A stretch of DNA of 48,120 bases, from positions 1 to 48,120 of the forward strand of contig VGDH01000007.1 of the NCBI GenBank assembly GCA_016869835.1, in the 5' to 3' direction. Position numbers and translations under genes: made by a program. Below, one piece after another: positions 38,321-47,324 of the stretch. Each line of letters starts with the position of its first letter. The first letter of the stretch is position 1. The notes beneath the pieces were generated by a model. It ran no database searches. It was not told where the DNA came from and worked only from the letters and a program-made list of their open reading frames with translations. The DNA comes from Alphaproteobacteria bacterium. Lineage in GTDB: Bacteria; Pseudomonadota; Alphaproteobacteria; Rhodobacterales; Rhodobacteraceae.

Positions 38321-40018
38321 TCACTTGACCAGATAAGGCCGACCCCGCCGGTTTGCCGCCATCGGCAAGACGCCATTGGCCGGGAAATCCCCCATCAACA
38401 CCGGCTGCATCCCCTGATTGCGCAGGTTTTGCAGGAATTGGCCAAAGCCAGTCAGATCCGCCAGAAGCGGTGCCTCCGTCAGCCGGCGCAGGCTGCGCGG
38501 GCTGATCTCATCGACGATGGTCTGCAACGGCTCCATCGGGTTTTCGACGAATTCGGCCAGTGTCCAGGTGCGTACCCGCGCCTTGACCCAGGACGCGCGC
38601 AGGATCGTCAGAAACTCAGCCTCGATCTTTTGCAGCTGCGCCGCTTCGTGGCGGATGTCGCCAAAGTTGCGGTTGGAATGAAAGAGCGGAATGGCCCAGG
38701 CCCCGGAAATCACCGAGATATGGGCATTGGCATCGCCCGCCATGAACCATTTCAGATCCTGATTGTCGGCCGGGCCGAATTGAAAGCACTGACGCTCGCC
38801 CCGCGTGTTCCAGATCAGGCTGGTCAGAACGCTTTTCGGGTTATAGTCGCGCATGGCGGCGCTGTCGCACAGCGCGCCGTTGTAGATGGAATCACCGCCG
38901 GCAAAATGCACCCGATCGGGGGCGAAAAGATGCCCATGCACCCGCGTGCCTGTGGCCTTGCCCAACCAGATTTCAAAATTCTCAAACAGGTCGGAAAAGC
39001 CCTCGAACACCGAATAGGGCGCCGCCGTTCGGCCGTTTTCCCAGTTTTCATTGGGATGGCGCGACTGCATGTAAAGCCCGGCCCGCCCCTTGGTGCGCCG
39101 TTCAACCGCGCGGGCAAAAAGCCGGTCGATCTTGCCGGGGTTCGGCTCGGCCGCGGCCTGACCGCTGGAGTTATCGGAGAGGAAGCTGTCATAAAGCCGG
39201 TTGGCATGCGGCCAGATCTTGCGGGCGACAAAGCAATCTGACCGGCGCAAAATCTGCAGGTGGTCATCATAGAAGATGTGCGGCTTGCCCTGGAAATCGA
39301 ACTTGGACAGGGTCAGGGACCGGCTTTCCACCTGATCAGACACCTGCCGCACCAGTGTCTGGAAATAGGATTCATCCGGAGCCCAGACATGGCGGAAATA
39401 GCGTTCAATCTCGGCCCGGTCGGGATTGTCGAGAATGGCCGAGAGGGTCGATCGCGTCAGGCACCACCACTGGCTGCCCAGATGCGGCACGATCCCGGCC
39501 GGGATGCGCCGTTTCAGCCCGATGCGGCGCTGCAGACGGACACAGCCATCAAACAGCCGCCGCTGTTTGCGCCAGCTGTAAGGAAAGCGCATGGTAAAGC
39601 GTTCAAGGTTCAGCCCGCCGATGGTCCAGCCGACATCCTCGGTCGTCATGCTTTCGATGAAATCGGTGCGCGGGCGTTCGTCCAGATAGCGCACCAGTTC
39701 GGCGACCGGCCGCAAGGGCAGGCACGAGCCCGAGGACAGATAGACATGGCGCACCTGTGGAAAGCTGCGCAGCATGATGGTGCTCGCCTCTTGCGTGGCG
39801 GCCACGATGCCCCATGTGCCCCATTCGCAGGCATGACGGCCCGAAAAGCGGACATTGCCCAGATCGCCAAGCGCCTTGACCAGCCCGTCATAGCCCTTGC
39901 GCTTGACCCGCTTATCAACGTGGATCACCACCGGGCAGCCATGCGTGGCCCAGTGCCGCGCCACCTGCGCCGCCCGGTCCAGTGCCGTATGGCACAGCAT
40001 GACAAAGCCCACGGTCAT
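38321..40018 (-). CDS. Beta-1,6-N-acetylglucosaminyltransferase-like (core-2/I-branching, GT14-like) protein
   Basis: MTVGFVMLCHTALDRAAQVARHWATHGCPVVIHVDKRVKRKGYDGLV...VYLSSGSCLPLRPVAELVRYLDE; 565 aa with an additional C-terminal domain. Confidence 0.85.
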   Translation of the reverse strand: MTVGFVMLCHTALDRAAQVARHWATHGCPVVIHVDKRVKRKGYDGLVKALGDLGNVRFSGRHACEWGTWGIVAATQEASTIMLRSFPQVRHVYLSSGSCLPLRPVAELVRYLDERPRTDFIESMTTEDVGWTIGGLNLERFTMRFPYSWRKQRRLFDGCVRLQRRIGLKRRIPAGIVPHLGSQWWCLTRSTLSAILDNPDRAEIERYFRHVWAPDESYFQTLVRQVSDQVESRSLTLSKFDFQGKPHIFYDDHLQILRRSDCFVARKIWPHANRLYDSFLSDNSSGQAAAEPNPGKIDRLFARAVERRTKGRAGLYMQSRHPNENWENGRTAAPYSVFEGFSDLFENFEIWLGKATGTRVHGHLFAPDRVHFAGGDSIYNGALCDSAAMRDYNPKSVLTSLIWNTRGERQCFQFGPADNQDLKWFMAGDANAHISVISGAWAIPLFHSNRNFGDIRHEAAQLQKIEAEFLTILRASWVKARVRTWTLAEFVENPMEPLQTIVDEISPRSLRRLTEAPLLADLTGFGQFLQNLRNQGMQPVLMGDFPANGVLPMAANRRGRPYLVK

Positions 40019-40092
40019 GCCCAGTTCCCCTTGGACATCAGGCCCAGAATTTCAAGCTGCCGCCAGTTGATGTATTTCTCGGACCATTTGCA

Positions 40093-41025
40093 CTACAGGT
40101 CGGGCTGCTTGGCCATGGCAAGCCTGTAGGCGCGGTATTCGTGGCTGTTGGCATAGTGCTGCCGGCGTTCCATCTCTTCCTCGGCCTTGTGGGCAAAGGT
40201 ATCAAGAAACTTGGCATGCAAGAGGACACCCGAGGCCTTTTCGCCGCCCCATTCGTCATAAACCTGATTGAGACCCCGCGGCAAAAGCATGTGGGTCGAA
40301 GAGGCATAGGCATAGGACCGGTTCCAGCGCACCAATGGCACCTTGTTCAGGGCCGGGGCGCGTTCGGGCAGATCGGGGAAGAACATCCGCGCCCGGGGGC
40401 CGCCCTGAATCCACAGGTTGCCGTATTTGCGGTTGCGCTGGATCGTATAGTTACCACTGTCGAACCATTGCGCGATTTCAAAGGGATCCTGCCCCTCATG
40501 ATAGGGTTGGGCGTCAAACGGGCCCTTGGGATACATGTCCAGAAGCATTGCCGAAAAGGATTTGATCGACGAGGCATCCAGCCAATCGGTCAGCGCCCGC
40601 AAGGGGCGGATGTCGCAGAAGGGGTAGACGAAGAATTCGTCGGGATCGACCACAAGACACCAGTGGTTGTGGCCGTATTTCATCTGAAGCCAGTTCAGCC
40701 AATCGACCCCAAAGCGCGCCCGCTTATAGCTGTGCCGCGTGGTCCAAAGCGACACATCAGGCTGTTCGGCCAGATATTCCCGGCTGCCATCGTCGCTGTC
40801 ATTGTCCACGATCAGGAAATGGTTGACCCCCATTTCGCGGTAATAGCGCAGAAAGAACGGCAGGCGGAAGCGTTCGTTGCGCAGGGTGGAAAACACAAGA
40901 ATGGCATCGTGCGAGATGGCCGATGTGCGGTCCGCCACGTTGCGCAATTCGCGGCGCTTTCGGAACGCCCGAAACAGCCAGCGCTTGCGGGCGAGGCGCA
41001 GCATGTATCTTGAAAAAATTCTCAA
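40093..41025 (-). CDS. Glycosyltransferase family 2 protein (3' end interrupted by an in-frame TAG; reading frame continues to 40015)
   Basis: ILVFSTLRNERFRLPFFLRYYREMGVNHFLIVDNDSDDGSREYL...WCLVVDPDEFFVYP. See finding on the amber codon. Confidence 0.88.
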   Translation of the reverse strand: MRIFSRYMLRLARKRWLFRAFRKRRELRNVADRTSAISHDAILVFSTLRNERFRLPFFLRYYREMGVNHFLIVDNDSDDGSREYLAEQPDVSLWTTRHSYKRARFGVDWLNWLQMKYGHNHWCLVVDPDEFFVYPFCDIRPLRALTDWLDASSIKSFSAMLLDMYPKGPFDAQPYHEGQDPFEIAQWFDSGNYTIQRNRKYGNLWIQGGPRARMFFPDLPERAPALNKVPLVRWNRSYAYASSTHMLLPRGLNQVYDEWGGEKASGVLLHAKFLDTFAHKAEEEMERRQHYANSHEYRAYRLAMAKQPDL

Positions 41026-41070
41026 ACCAAAAAATTCCTGCCTGCAAACACCGTTTCAGGCCCATGCCTA

Positions 41071-42267
41071 TCATGCAAGGCTTAAGACCGTCTTGAAATG
41101 CGCCGCCCATGTGGGCCGCTGCCAAGCGGTCGTCTCGCCTTTACTCTGCGGCTGGGCAGACTGCCGAACGATTGTTTCCACCCAAGAATATATATCAGAA
41201 GCGGGCAGGTAAACCGCCTTGTTTCCAATGAGTTCGCGGGTCACCGCAAGATCGGTGGCGATCACGGCTGTACCAAGGCTTGCCGCCTCAACCGGAGGCA
41301 GACCAAAGCCCTCGGCGAGCGAGGGGGCAAGCAGGGCGCGGGCGTGGGCAAGAAGCGCCGCAACCGCACCATCGGACAGCCCGGGCAGCACGCGGATGGG
41401 CCCATCGGGCGGCAGCGCGTCCAGCCGGGCAAGAAGGGCCGCATCGGCCCAACCCCGGTTGCCGATGATGTAAAGCCGGGGCGCTGGTGCCGGCAGGTGC
41501 GCCCAGAGATCCAACAGAAAGGCGTGGTTCTTGCGCGGCTCGATCGTCACGAGGGCGACGAAGTAGGGGGCCGAAAGATCAATGCCCTGCGGCAGCAAGG
41601 CCGGGTCCGATGGCGCCAGATCGACGCCAAGGTTTGCAACATGTCCCGGCGGCACGCGGCCCAGCCGGGCAAGCTGCACCTCGGTCAGGCGGCGGGTGGC
41701 CTCGGTCAGGTGGACGACCTGGCTGGCATGGGCAGAAACGGCGGCAAGGCGGGTGCGAAAGGGCTCTACCGTGCCGGGGCGGGCAAACTCGGGGTGGTCA
41801 AGGGGAATGGTGTCATGGATCAGCACGGTGACGGGCAGACCTGCCCCGGCCAGCGCGACAAGCGTTTTGGGCCCAAGGTTGGCATGGCCAACGTTCAGAT
41901 AGCTGGTGCCGGGGGGCAAGCGCCGCAGAAGGCGCGGCAGGCCGGGCCGGATGGCACGCGCCACGGCAAGCTGGCGCGCGGCGGTTTCAGCGCGGGCGCG
42001 CAGAGGGTCAAGGCGGTGCAAAAGCCGCGAGAGGAGATCGGCAGGCGGCAGGGCGGCGTGATCATGGGCCAGCGCGGCAAGCCGCCGACAGCCCGGCGCA
42101 TCCAGCAAGAGCCAGCCCGCCGCGCTGCGGACAAGGCCATGAAGCGGCGTTTCAAGCTGGCAAAGATGGGAAAGATAGGCGAATTCCACCCGGTCGATGC
42201 CGGTCATCGGCCCGCGTCCCAGCCGCGACACCAACCGCGTCAGATCCAGAAGCCGGGCGGAAACCAC
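41071..42267 (-). CDS. Glycosyltransferase family 1/4 protein
   Basis: YFVALVTIEPRKNHAFLLDLWAHL, GNRGWADAALLARLD, ARALLAPSLAEGFGLPPVEAASLGTAVIATDLAVTREL; GTG start. Confidence 0.9.
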   Translation of the reverse strand: MVSARLLDLTRLVSRLGRGPMTGIDRVEFAYLSHLCQLETPLHGLVRSAAGWLLLDAPGCRRLAALAHDHAALPPADLLSRLLHRLDPLRARAETAARQLAVARAIRPGLPRLLRRLPPGTSYLNVGHANLGPKTLVALAGAGLPVTVLIHDTIPLDHPEFARPGTVEPFRTRLAAVSAHASQVVHLTEATRRLTEVQLARLGRVPPGHVANLGVDLAPSDPALLPQGIDLSAPYFVALVTIEPRKNHAFLLDLWAHLPAPAPRLYIIGNRGWADAALLARLDALPPDGPIRVLPGLSDGAVAALLAHARALLAPSLAEGFGLPPVEAASLGTAVIATDLAVTRELIGNKAVYLPASDIYSWVETIVRQSAQPQSKGETTAWQRPTWAAHFKTVLSLA

Positions 42268-42270
42268 CGG

Positions 42271-43165
42271 TTACTGCGCGGCCTTCTGCAAGGCCATCAT
42301 GTCGTGCAGATAGGCGGAAAACTCATCGCGCAGATCGGGCCGGGCCAGACCAAAGGCCACGCTTGCCTGCAGAAAGCCCGACTTGGACCCGCAGTCATAA
42401 CGCTGGCCCCGGAACCGATAGCCATAGACCTTGCCCGATTTCGTCTCTTCGGCGATGGCGTCGGTCAGCTGGATTTCCCCACCTGCCCCTTGCTTCAGCT
42501 TGTTGAGATTGGTCAACACCTTGGGCTGCAGGATATAGCGGCCGATCACCGCCAGATTGGAGGGCGCATCGGCGGCCTTGGGTTTCTCCACCATGCCCTT
42601 TGTCTCGACGATAGAGCCCATGTCCTGCCCGATATCGAGAATACCGTAGCTTGAGGCCTTTTCAGGCGAAACCTCCATCGCGGCGACCATATTGCCGCCG
42701 GTCTGCTCATAGGCTTCCATCATCTGCTGCAGGCAAGGCTTTTCGGCGGCGATCACGTCATCGGGCAAGAGAACCGCAAAGGGTTCATTGCCGATCAGGC
42801 GGCGGGCGCACCAGACGGCAAGGCCAAGGCCCAGCGGCCGGTTTTGCCGCAAATAGGCGATGGCCCCGGAATCCATGTTGGTTTCCTTAAGGATTTCAAG
42901 AAGTTCATCCTTTCCGGCCTTGCGCAGCGTGTTTTCAAGTTCGGGCGAGTGATCAAAGTAATCTTCAAGCGCCGATTTGCCCTTGGAGGTGACGAAGATG
43001 AATTCCTTGATCCCGGCAGCCCGCGCCTCATCAATCGCGTATTGGATGAGCGGGCGGTCAACAAGGGTCATGATCTCTTTCGGAATGGACTTGGTCGCCG
43101 GCAAGAACCGCGTGCCCATGCCTGCAACCGGAAAGACCGCCTTGGTGACTTTTTTTCGCCTTCAT
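42271..43165 (-). CDS. galU: UTP-glucose-1-phosphate uridylyltransferase, 5' end frameshifted in an A7 run
   Basis: GTRFLPATKSIPKEIMTLVDRPLIQYAIDEARAAGI...; ORF track begins at internal Met 43119. Removing one A at 43150-43156 gives MKAKKVTKAVFPVAGMGTRFLPATKS, 297 aa in total. Confidence 0.92.
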
Positions 43166-43326
43166 GTCCGATACCTTCACTCTTACGGCCTTTGGCCAAG
43201 ATTAAACAATATCGCGCAACAGTTAAAAGGGAATTTGGCCAAATCATGACACAGACACCATGGATGGTGATTAATAGCACACATGACCGATTCCGGGGAT
43301 GATTATTCGGATAGGGCGGGGCGGAC

Positions 43327-44538
43327 CTAGAGGACAGGTCGCAGGGGGGCGATGCGGGCGGTTTCCTCGGCGATGCGGCGCGTGAACGGGGCAAGGCGCA
43401 AGCGGGGTCCCTCACGCGTGGACCAGCCGAACAGCCCGCCGGTCTGCAACCAGATGCCATGGTCGGTGAACGCCACCCGATGGGCGCGGGGGCTGGGGGC
43501 AAGGCAGATCACGGTGACGACCCTGCCTTCGGCGCGTGCGATCCGCGCCTGTTTCATCAGCGCCGCACGCTGCCAGATCCGACCCGAGATCACCGCGCCG
43601 CGCCGCGGTCCGGTTTCGGGAAGCGCCATGAAACCGGGCGCCGTCGGAACCAACGCCGCCAAAGGGGACAGGGGGCGCGCCATGCCGTCATCCCAACCGG
43701 CTGCCAGGCTGGCAGCAAGCCGCTCGGCCTCGGGTTCGGAAATCCGGCGGGCGCGGCGCAGATCGGCCAGCCGACGGCGCTGCGCCTCGATGGCGGGGAT
43801 AGTCTCGGCCTCCAGCGCCTCGGGCGCGTGGCGGCGCAGGAACACCGCGATACTGGCTGCAATCTCATGCAGATCGGTGGGAACGCGGTCGGCCCGCCGC
43901 CGGACGCTGGCGGCAAAGCCGTGATGCACCTGCGCGTCAGGCACCACGGCGGTTAGGCCATGCCCGGCAAGCCGCAGGTTCACATCTGCGTAATCAAGAT
44001 AGAACCGAAAGGCAGGGTCAAAACCGCCGATGGACAGAAGGGCTGGCCGGCGAAAGGCGCAGTTGGTGCCTTGGGTTTTCACCGCGCGCGCGGGCGCGCC
44101 GGGGTAGGTGGTGGCATCGTCAGGCAAGGGGTGGTCAAGGCCAAGGGCATCCACCTCGCAGGCCTTCCATTGAAAGGAAATCCCGTTGCGGCCGCGCACA
44201 AAGCCGGTGGCGGCCACCACATCAGGCCGCGCCAGGGCGCCGCAAAGCCGGGACAGCCAAGTCGGTTCGGCCACCGCATCATCGTCGATGAAGGCCACCA
44301 TTTCACCCGCGGCGGCCGAAAGCCCCAGATTGCGCGCGGCCGAGATATTGGCCTCGTCAAAGTGCAAAAGCTTCAGGGGCAGCCCCGTGGCCTTAGCTGC
44401 TTCAATCCCGGCGGGATCGGCCACGACGATGACCTCGATCTGCGGGTGATCCTGCTGGGCCAATGCCATCAGACAGCGCGCCAGTTCTGCCGCGCGGTGG
44501 CGGCTGACGACGATGACGGTGGCGGCGGGCAGGGTCAT
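43327..44538 (-). CDS. Glycosyltransferase family 2 protein
   Basis: TVIVVSRHRAAELARCLMALAQQDHPQIEVIVVADPAG...ISAARNLGLSAAAGEMVAFIDDDAVAEPTWL. Confidence 0.93.
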   Translation of the reverse strand: MTLPAATVIVVSRHRAAELARCLMALAQQDHPQIEVIVVADPAGIEAAKATGLPLKLLHFDEANISAARNLGLSAAAGEMVAFIDDDAVAEPTWLSRLCGALARPDVVAATGFVRGRNGISFQWKACEVDALGLDHPLPDDATTYPGAPARAVKTQGTNCAFRRPALLSIGGFDPAFRFYLDYADVNLRLAGHGLTAVVPDAQVHHGFAASVRRRADRVPTDLHEIAASIAVFLRRHAPEALEAETIPAIEAQRRRLADLRRARRISEPEAERLAASLAAGWDDGMARPLSPLAALVPTAPGFMALPETGPRRGAVISGRIWQRAALMKQARIARAEGRVVTVICLAPSPRAHRVAFTDHGIWLQTGGLFGWSTREGPRLRLAPFTRRIAEETARIAPLRPVL

Positions 44539-45323
44539 CCCATCTCTGCCATCATGGCCTCGATCAAAGGCACGTCCGAGGGGTTGTTCAACTCCCAGAA
44601 CTGGCGGCCCTTGGCCTGAACCTCAACGCACAAGACCTGCCGCCCGTTTTCAAGAAACCGCAACTGTTCCAGCCCCTCCAGCGTCTCCAAGGGGCCGATG
44701 GGCCAAGTCGGATAGGCGGCAAGGGCGGCGGGGCGGTAGGCGTAGACGCCAACATGGTGGAAGACCGGGGTTTCATCGCTGTCGGCATAGGTCTTGCCCA
44801 TGAAGGGGATCACCTCTTTCGAGAAATAAAGCCCCCGCATCCCCGCCCCGAACACCGCCGTTGTGCCACCCACCCGCCCCGCCCGGCGATCAGCCAGAAA
44901 GCCGTTCAGCGCCCGGCCATCGCAGCGCAGAACCGGGGTGGCGATATCGGCGCCGGGGTCGGCCAGAAGCCCGCGAACCAGATCTTCAACGAACCAGGCA
45001 GGCGTCAGCGGCGCATCGCCTTGCAGGTTCACCACCACATCATAGCCGGGCAGCTTGGCCGCCACCTCGGCACAGCGTTCGGTGCCGTTTTGCGCATCGG
45101 ACGAGGTCATCACCACCTCGGCCCCAAAGGCTTCGGCATGGGTGCGGATGCGGTCATCATCGGTGGCGACCACCACCCGGTCCACGCCCTTGACGGCCAT
45201 CGCCGCCTCCCAACTGCGGCGGATCAGGGTTTTCTCGCCATCAGGGCCTTTCAAAGACACCAAAGGCTTGCCCGGATAGCGGGTGGAGGCATAGCGGGCG
45301 GGAATTGCGATCAGCACGCTCAT
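44535..45323 (-). CDS. kdsB: 3-deoxy-manno-octulosonate cytidylyltransferase
   Basis: MSVLIAIPARYASTRYPGKPLVSL...VVVATDDDRIRTHAEAFGAEVVMTSSDAQNGTERCAE...VNLQGDAPL. Confidence 0.95.
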   Translation of the reverse strand: MSVLIAIPARYASTRYPGKPLVSLKGPDGEKTLIRRSWEAAMAVKGVDRVVVATDDDRIRTHAEAFGAEVVMTSSDAQNGTERCAEVAAKLPGYDVVVNLQGDAPLTPAWFVEDLVRGLLADPGADIATPVLRCDGRALNGFLADRRAGRVGGTTAVFGAGMRGLYFSKEVIPFMGKTYADSDETPVFHHVGVYAYRPAALAAYPTWPIGPLETLEGLEQLRFLENGRQVLCVEVQAKGRQFWELNNPSDVPLIEAMMAEMG

Positions 45324-46114
45324 GCCTTCAACTCCACGCCGGGGGCATAGGCGATGAAGAACGGGTTGTCCCAGCCCGGCTTGCCATAGGCCAAGGGGGT
45401 ATGGTCGTCAAAGCGGACGACATGGCCGCCTGCGCCGCGCAAGACGGCATCGCCTGCGGCGGTGTCCCATTCCATGGTGCGGCCAAGGCGGGGGTAAAGA
45501 TCGGCCTCGCCCGTGGCGACAAGGCAGAATTTCAGGCTGGAGCCGGCCGATTTCATGTCCTTGCAGGCATATTTGCCGATGTAGTCATCGGTGGCCGCAT
45601 CGCGGTGCGATTTGGAGGCCACCACCATCAGGCCCGCATTGTCGGGCTTTGACACCGAAAGCGCGCGACTCGCGCCCGCTGCGGCCTTGTCCAGCGCCCC
45701 GGTTTCTTCCACCGCCTGCCCGTCAGCGCGCGTGTAACACAGCCGCCCGTGGGCCGGGGCATAGACCACCCCACGCACAGGCACGCCGTTTTCGACATAG
45801 GCGATGTTCACCGTGAAATCGCCCCGGCGCTGGACGAATTCCTTCGTGCCATCCAGCGGATCGACGATGAAAAAGGTCTGGGCAGTCAGGGCATGGCTTT
45901 CGGCCTGCTCTTCGGTGATCAAGACCACATCGGGAAAGGCCGCGCGCAAGCCAGCCGAGATGATCGCATCGGCGGCCTCGTCGGCCTCGGTCACCGGGCT
46001 GGCGTCGCTTTTGGATTTCACCTCAAAATCGGGGCCGTTGTAGACCTCCATGATGCGGTCCCCGGCCTCGAGGGCAAGGCGGCGGATGATCGGAATCAGG
46101 CGGTCGAAATCCAT
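45320..46114 (-). CDS. cysQ: 3'(2'),5'-bisphosphate nucleotidase CysQ (inositol monophosphatase family)
   Basis: SDASPVTEADEAADAIISAGL...VLITEEQAESH...FFIVDPLDGTKEFVQRRGDFTVNIAYVENGVP. Confidence 0.94.
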   Translation of the reverse strand: MDFDRLIPIIRRLALEAGDRIMEVYNGPDFEVKSKSDASPVTEADEAADAIISAGLRAAFPDVVLITEEQAESHALTAQTFFIVDPLDGTKEFVQRRGDFTVNIAYVENGVPVRGVVYAPAHGRLCYTRADGQAVEETGALDKAAAGASRALSVSKPDNAGLMVVASKSHRDAATDDYIGKYACKDMKSAGSSLKFCLVATGEADLYPRLGRTMEWDTAAGDAVLRGAGGHVVRFDDHTPLAYGKPGWDNPFFIAYAPGVELKA

Positions 46115-46238
46115 GGTCGGTCCTTTTGGCCGGGCAAAATCGCCCTTGGCGTTGATTAAACATCACCTCGCCTTTATCATGCCTTGAAAAGGGAACAGCA
46201 AGATTTCCGGTGTATACGGGGCCCAGACCCCGAGTGAG

Positions 46239-47072
46239 GTGATGCAGATGTTTCAGCCCAGCGTGCCGCGAACCCGCATCGGCAGCCTCGTCGCATTCCT
46301 TGAACTGATCTTTCACGCCACCGTCCGTCATGTCCGCAAATCCAATGGCAATGCGATTGTCGGGCTTTTGGTGTCGATTGCGCAGTCGCTGGTGGGCATC
46401 GGGGTGATGGTGCTGATGTTCAGCCTGATTGGGCGTGGCATTGGCACACAGGTGCGGGGTGATTTCATCTTGTACATCATGTCGGGCATCTTCAGCTTCA
46501 TGACCCATTCGAAGACCATCAAGGCGGTGTCGAGCGCGGATGGTCCCACCTCGGCCATGATGAAACACGCGCCGATGAACACCATCGTTTCGGTGTCGGC
46601 GGCAGCACTTTCGGCGCTTTACCTGCAAACCCTGTCGGCGGCGGTGATCCTGTTTGGCTATCATGCACTGTGGACCCCGATCTCGATCGATCAGCCGGTC
46701 GGCGTGGCGATGATGTATATCCTGTGCTGGTGCTCGGGGATTGGCATCGGGCTGAACTTCAAGGCCGCCACCCCCTGGGCGCCCGGCTTCTATACCGTGG
46801 CGACCACAGCCTATACGCGGGCGAACATGGTGTTTTCGGGCAAGATGTTCGTGGCCAACCTGACCCCGATGTCCATTCTGGTGGTGTTCATCTGGAACCC
46901 GCTGTTTCAATGCATCGACCAGACTCGGGGCTATATGTTCCTGAACTATGACCCGCGCTATACCTCGGCCCTTTATCCGTTGATCACAACCTTTGTGCTG
47001 ATCGTCATCGGCCTGATGGCCGAGCGCTATACCGAAAAGCATATCTCGGCGAGCTGGAACGCCAAGCGATAG
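46239..47072 (+). CDS. Capsule/polysaccharide export ABC transporter permease (KpsM-like)
   Basis: ABC-2 type membrane protein, about 6 TM: FLELIFHATVRHVRKSNGNAIVGLLVSIAQSLVGIGVMVLMFSLIG...GDFILYIMSGIFSFMTHSKTIKAV. Confidence 0.82.
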   Translation: MMQMFQPSVPRTRIGSLVAFLELIFHATVRHVRKSNGNAIVGLLVSIAQSLVGIGVMVLMFSLIGRGIGTQVRGDFILYIMSGIFSFMTHSKTIKAVSSADGPTSAMMKHAPMNTIVSVSAAALSALYLQTLSAAVILFGYHALWTPISIDQPVGVAMMYILCWCSGIGIGLNFKAATPWAPGFYTVATTAYTRANMVFSGKMFVANLTPMSILVVFIWNPLFQCIDQTRGYMFLNYDPRYTSALYPLITTFVLIVIGLMAERYTEKHISASWNAKR

Positions 47073-47183
47073 GTGTTGGCCTGTCCCGGCCGATCGCTGC
47101 ACCCCTGCCACAGGGCTGTGGCCGGTTGACGACAGTGCTGTCGATTTTCCGCAGATTCTTCTGACGGCAAAACGCTGAGCCCG

Positions 47184-47213
47184 CTTGCAGCCCCAATTGC
47201 CCCCCCCTATATA
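47184..47213 (+). promoter_or_regulatory. Putative RpoH-type heat-shock promoter upstream of dnaK
   Basis: CTTGCA (47184-47189), 17-nt spacer, CTATATA (47207-47213), preceded by a C8 tract. Confidence 0.5.
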
Positions 47214-47324
47214 CGCCCAGAAGCCGGGAACAGGCGGGTGCCTGTTGTCCGCGTCTCACATGGGATCGGGTCGGGATGCCATCTTGGGTTCCGCCCATAT
47301 CATCGCCTAAGGAAAGGGACACTC

